The notes beneath the pieces were generated by a model that saw nothing but the letters and a program-made list of their open reading frames with translations, was not told the DNA's origin and searched no databases. From contig NZ_BNAW01000016.1 of the NCBI RefSeq assembly GCF_014654205.1, positions 62,001 to 126,000 on the forward strand: a stretch of 64,000 nt of DNA. Reading direction: 5' to 3'. Below, piece by piece: positions 61,205 to 64,000 of this stretch (position 1 is the first letter of the stretch; the number at the start of each line of letters is the position of its first letter). The translations under genes and the position numbers were made by a program. This DNA comes from Amycolatopsis bullii. GTDB taxonomy: Bacteria; Actinomycetota; Actinomycetes; Mycobacteriales; Pseudonocardiaceae.

Positions 61205-61253
61205 AACGCGTGAGGGGCCCGGAGGGAAATCCCTCCGAGCCCCGGCACGCGTT
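61205..61253 (-). terminator. Attenuator hairpin between BMP and ATPase genes
   Basis: AACGCGTG (61205-61212) pairs with CACGCGTT (61246-61253), and inside GGGGC/GCCCC and CGGAGGG/CCCTCCG extend the stem around AAAT. It follows the BMP lipoprotein stop by 4 bp and precedes the ATPase gene. It probably protects or partly terminates the message so that binding protein outnumbers transporter. Confidence 0.75.
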
Positions 61254-61256
61254 GAG

Positions 61257-62408
61257 CTACTTCTGCGGCTTGTCCGAAACGGTGATCGCGCCCGAGATGA
61301 TCTGGGCCTTGTAGCCGTCCAGGACGTCCTTGATGTCGTCGACCTTGCCGCCGGAGGTGGCGTAGCCGACGCCGTCGACCTTGAGGTCGAACCGCTTCGG
61401 CAGGGTCGTCAGGTCACCCTTGGCGACGGCCTGGATGTAGTCGAACACCGCGACGTCGACCCGCTTGAGCATGGACGTGATGATGACGTCCTTGTCGGCC
61501 TCGACGGTCTTCTGGTTGTACTGGTCGGAGTCGACGCCGATGGCCAGCGCGTTGCCCGCCTTGGCGGCGTCGAAGACACCCTTACCGGAGGCGCCGGCGG
61601 CGTGGTAGATCACGTCCGCGCCCTTGGCGATCTCGGCCGCGGCCTTCGCGTTGCCCTTCGGCGGGTCCTGGAACCCGGAGAAGTCACCGGCCGGGGTCAG
61701 GTACTCGTCCTCGATCTTGATCTTGGACGAAACCGTCTTCGCGCCCTGCAGGAAGCCGGCCTCGAACTTCTGGATCAGCGGGGTGTTGACACCGCCGACG
61801 AAGCCGACGTGGCAGTTCTTGCTCTTGTACGCGGCGGCGACGCCGGCCAGGAACGAGCCCTGCTCCTCGGCGAAGACCAGCGGCGTCACGTTCGGCAGCT
61901 GGATCGAGTCGTCGTCGACGATCGCGAACTTCGTGTTCGGGTACTTGGCGGCGACGGCCTTGACCGAGTCCGCGTAGGCGAAGCCGACCGCGACGATCGG
62001 GTTCAGGCCCTGCGAAGCCATCTGGTCGAGGCGCTGCTGCTTGGCCGACTCGGCCTCGCTGGCACTGGCGGTGCTCTCGTTGACCGTCGTGACGCCGAGC
62101 TCGCTCTTCGCCTTGTCGGTGCCCGCGGCGGCGGCGTCGTTGAACGACGCGTCACCCCGGCCGCCGACGTCGAAGGCCAGGCCGATCTTCAGCTGGCTGC
62201 CGTCGACCTTCGCCCCGGCGGCGGTCGAGCTGCTCGCGGCGGCGGGCGCGGCCGGCGGCTTCTGCGCGGTGACGCAGTCGGAACCGCCCGTCGAGGCCGC
62301 GGTGTTGTTCGAGCTGTTACCACCGCCGGAATCCTTGGCGCACCCGGCCAGGGTGAGCACCCCGGCCATGGCCGCGGCGGCCAGCGCGGTTCCACGCATG
62401 CGACGCAA
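61257..62408 (-). CDS. BMP-family nucleoside-binding lipoprotein
   Basis: The 383-residue lipoprotein has a signal ending VLTLAGC (lipobox near residue 23). A Ser/Thr/Ala linker follows. The BMP domain reads LKIGLAFDVGGRGDASFNDAAA, with the family stretches KFAIVDDDSIQLPNVTPL, then CHVGFVGGVNTPLIQKFEAGF and DVIYHAAGASGKGVFDAAK. It delivers nucleosides to the downstream ABC importer. TTG 62408 was preferred because GGAGGGAG lies 7-8 bases before it; ATG 62399 is three codons on. Confidence 0.94.
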   Translation of the reverse strand: MRRMRGTALAAAAMAGVLTLAGCAKDSGGGNSSNNTAASTGGSDCVTAQKPPAAPAAASSSTAAGAKVDGSQLKIGLAFDVGGRGDASFNDAAAAGTDKAKSELGVTTVNESTASASEAESAKQQRLDQMASQGLNPIVAVGFAYADSVKAVAAKYPNTKFAIVDDDSIQLPNVTPLVFAEEQGSFLAGVAAAYKSKNCHVGFVGGVNTPLIQKFEAGFLQGAKTVSSKIKIEDEYLTPAGDFSGFQDPPKGNAKAAAEIAKGADVIYHAAGASGKGVFDAAKAGNALAIGVDSDQYNQKTVEADKDVIITSMLKRVDVAVFDYIQAVAKGDLTTLPKRFDLKVDGVGYATSGGKVDDIKDVLDGYKAQIISGAITVSDKPQK

Positions 62409-62726
62409 CGTGTGTCTCCCTCCCCGCTGATCCAGCGGATGGTCAAGGGCACGGCCCGGCCCTACTGCCGGGTCGACCGCCAGACCGTACCCGCCGGACC
62501 GGAAGGCGCCATAGGAAAGGCACGCTACGTAACACAAACGTTTACTCACGAGCCGCGCGCGCGACGAACTGAACACCGAACGTGATCATCATGGCGACCC
62601 AACGCAGCTTTCGCTGCTTCAGCGGCGCTCACGACCACTCGAAAGGCCGTTTCGCGTAACTCAGTGTGCCAGGCGGACCAAGGAATGGACCACGTCGATC
62701 ACTCTCTGAGATGACGGCTCGTGGCG
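62409..62726. other. Regulatory gap upstream of the nucleoside-uptake operon
   Basis: This 318-bp gap lies between the BMP lipoprotein start and the GH27 gene's stop. It holds the ribosome site GGAGGGAG near 62416-62424. AAACGTTT (62536-62543), inside a longer partly symmetric GTAAACGTTTGTGTTAC, may be an operator or promoter part. I find no gene or obvious RNA in the rest, and no assured -10/-35 pair. Confidence 0.45.
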
Positions 62727-63896
62727 CTACCAGGAGCCGCTCGCGTGGACCCGGTAGACGACCGTCGCGTGCGGCGGGACGTCCGCGGAGATCCGGTCCG
62801 CCGTCCGGAGGTCGCGGTGCGCCCAGACGTCGCGGACGGTGTAGCTCCCGGAGCTCGGCAGTCCGGCGGCGGCCGCGGTGGTGCCGATCGCGGCAGCGGA
62901 CGTCGTCTCGTTGAACAGCGCGATCGCCACGTCACCGCCGTTTAAGGGCTTGGCGAACACCCAGTGTCCGTCCTGGTTGGACAGCACCCGCGCCTGGACG
63001 CCGCGGCGGTCCTGGTCGAGCGCGATGACCTCTCGGTTGCGCAGGACGTCGAAGTTCTCGGCCGACACCTTGCGCAGGTCGGCGCCGATGAGCAGCGGCG
63101 CGGCCATCATCGCCCACAGCGAGAAGTGCGAGCGGTACTCCTCGGCGGTCATCCCGCCGTTGCCCACCTCGAGCATGTCGGGATCGTTCCAGTGCCCCGG
63201 CCCGGCGTACGGCGCCAGCGGCGCGTTCGCCTTGAGGATCTGGAGCATGCTGGCCCAGTCGTCCCTGATGTCGCCGGTGGTCCGCCACAGGTGCCCGACG
63301 TCGGCACCCCACGTCCACGGCTGGTTCTCGCCCCACTCGCAGATCGAGTACACGATCGGGCGACGCGTCTTCTTCAGTGCGTCGCGCATCTTCGTGTAGC
63401 GCTCCAGCGCCGGCCGGCCTTGGTTGTCGCAGTTGTCGTACTTGAGGTAGTCGACGCCCCAGTCCGCGAACGTCTGCGCGTCGACGTCTTCGTGGTCGAG
63501 CGCGCCGGGCATGGTCTTCGCGCAGGTCAGCGTCCCCGCGCTGGTGTAGATGCCGAACTTCAGCCCTTTCGAGTGGACGTAGTCGGCGAGCGCCTTGATG
63601 CCGCCGGGGAACCGGGCCTTGTTCGCCTGCAGGCGCCCGCCGGCGTCGCGCTCGGGCTCGGCCCAGCAGTCGTCGACGTTGACGTACTCGTACCCGGCGG
63701 CCTTGAGTCCTTTGTCGACGAAGATGTCGGCGGTGTCGCGGATGAGCCGCTCGTCGACGGCGCAGCCGGTGGTGTTCCAGTTGTTGAAGCCCATCGGTGG
63801 CTTCAGCGCCAGTCCGCCGGGAAGTGCGTGCGCGGGCGTGACCGACACCACGGGCAGCAGAGCCGCGACGGCGATCACGAGGCCGAGTCGTCGCAT
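62727..63896 (-). CDS. Secreted alpha-galactosidase, GH27
   Basis: The 389-residue protein begins with a signal peptide (RRLGLVIAVAALLPVVSV, cleaved near TPAHA at about 24). The GH27 barrel has PPMGFNNWN (34-42), the nucleophile D154 in YLKYDNCDNQG, the acid/base D209 in RTTGDIRDDW, and LLIGADLRK. A C-terminal beta domain is present. It hydrolyses terminal alpha-galactosides in the medium. Start ATG 63896. No other galactoside gene is adjacent, and the remaining bases to 64000 contain no gene. Confidence 0.95.
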   Translation of the reverse strand: MRRLGLVIAVAALLPVVSVTPAHALPGGLALKPPMGFNNWNTTGCAVDERLIRDTADIFVDKGLKAAGYEYVNVDDCWAEPERDAGGRLQANKARFPGGIKALADYVHSKGLKFGIYTSAGTLTCAKTMPGALDHEDVDAQTFADWGVDYLKYDNCDNQGRPALERYTKMRDALKKTRRPIVYSICEWGENQPWTWGADVGHLWRTTGDIRDDWASMLQILKANAPLAPYAGPGHWNDPDMLEVGNGGMTAEEYRSHFSLWAMMAAPLLIGADLRKVSAENFDVLRNREVIALDQDRRGVQARVLSNQDGHWVFAKPLNGGDVAIALFNETTSAAAIGTTAAAAGLPSSGSYTVRDVWAHRDLRTADRISADVPPHATVVYRVHASGSW

Positions 63897-64000
63897 CAGA
63901 ATGTCACCCCATCGTGAGAGATCCGACGTTTGTCCGAGCGATGCCGTCGATGCGGCCTCGGTTGGTCACGGGCTCTCCTAGAGGTCAGATCTCCGCTTAC

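Noticed and set aside
62409..62726. Possible small gene in the 318-bp gap
   Set aside because: Only short frames without ribosome sites or conserved features.

Overview
The window is high-GC actinobacterial chromosome, most likely from Amycolatopsis or a close relative in the Pseudonocardiaceae. This rests on very strong G/C third-position bias, frequent GTG starts, many 1-, 4- and 8-bp stop/start overlaps (ATGA, GTGA, TGATG), family content, and a scattered nucleoside-salvage set (punA, pmmB-like, upp, add, deoA, cdd) matching the gene neighbourhood known from mycobacteria. There is no rRNA, no convincing tRNA, no insertion sequence, no prophage and no CRISPR array. About 62 intact genes and two decayed ones are called.

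Left part (1-13 kb). mutA-mutB-meaB (methylmalonyl-CoA mutase plus GTPase chaperone) runs leftward from a divergent membrane Ser/Thr kinase. A MerR gene diverges from a membrane-protein/ABA4-like/punA operon across a long imperfect palindrome. A glycosyltransferase, a phosphohexomutase and a flavodoxin-like protein follow.

Regulatory and accessory middle (13-30 kb). A probable ~200-nt small RNA is read leftward at 13.1-13.3 kb. It sits back to back with an operon of an EspR-like XRE regulator, an ImmA/IrrE metallopeptidase, a seven-helix membrane protein and an amidohydrolase. Next come an unusual histidyl-tRNA synthetase, a HEAT-repeat protein, a two-component system, and a tightly overlapped four-gene leftward operon (FOXRED2-like flavoprotein, FMN alpha-hydroxyacid oxidase, atypical P450, CPA2 antiporter). 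A MerR/aldo-keto reductase pair has a textbook MerR promoter. Then come a TetR gene and a decayed stretch with remnants of an ECF sigma gene and a pentapeptide-repeat gene.

Metabolic right part (30-64 kb). upp with a phosphatase-like protein; deoC with a full and a half aldehyde dehydrogenase; a beta-family protein; a GH12-like lipoprotein; TetR with two tandem P450s and a 3Fe-4S ferredoxin; a polyol-type ABC transporter and dehydrogenase under a SorC regulator; an SF2 helicase; add; and a nucleoside-uptake operon (BMP lipoprotein, ATPase, two permeases, cdd, deoA). deoC, deoA, cdd, add, upp and punA together make this a nucleoside-scavenging region. A GH27 alpha-galactosidase closes the window.

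The most unusual signals are: a dispersed 21-bp-period palindromic repeat at gene 3' ends that contains the stop codons of neighbouring genes (9.8, 19.7 and 51.6 kb); the candidate small RNA; the EspR-like/ImmA/seven-helix module; and the four-gene redox operon. Starts were chosen from ribosome binding sites and overlaps. All family assignments come from reading motifs, without database searches.
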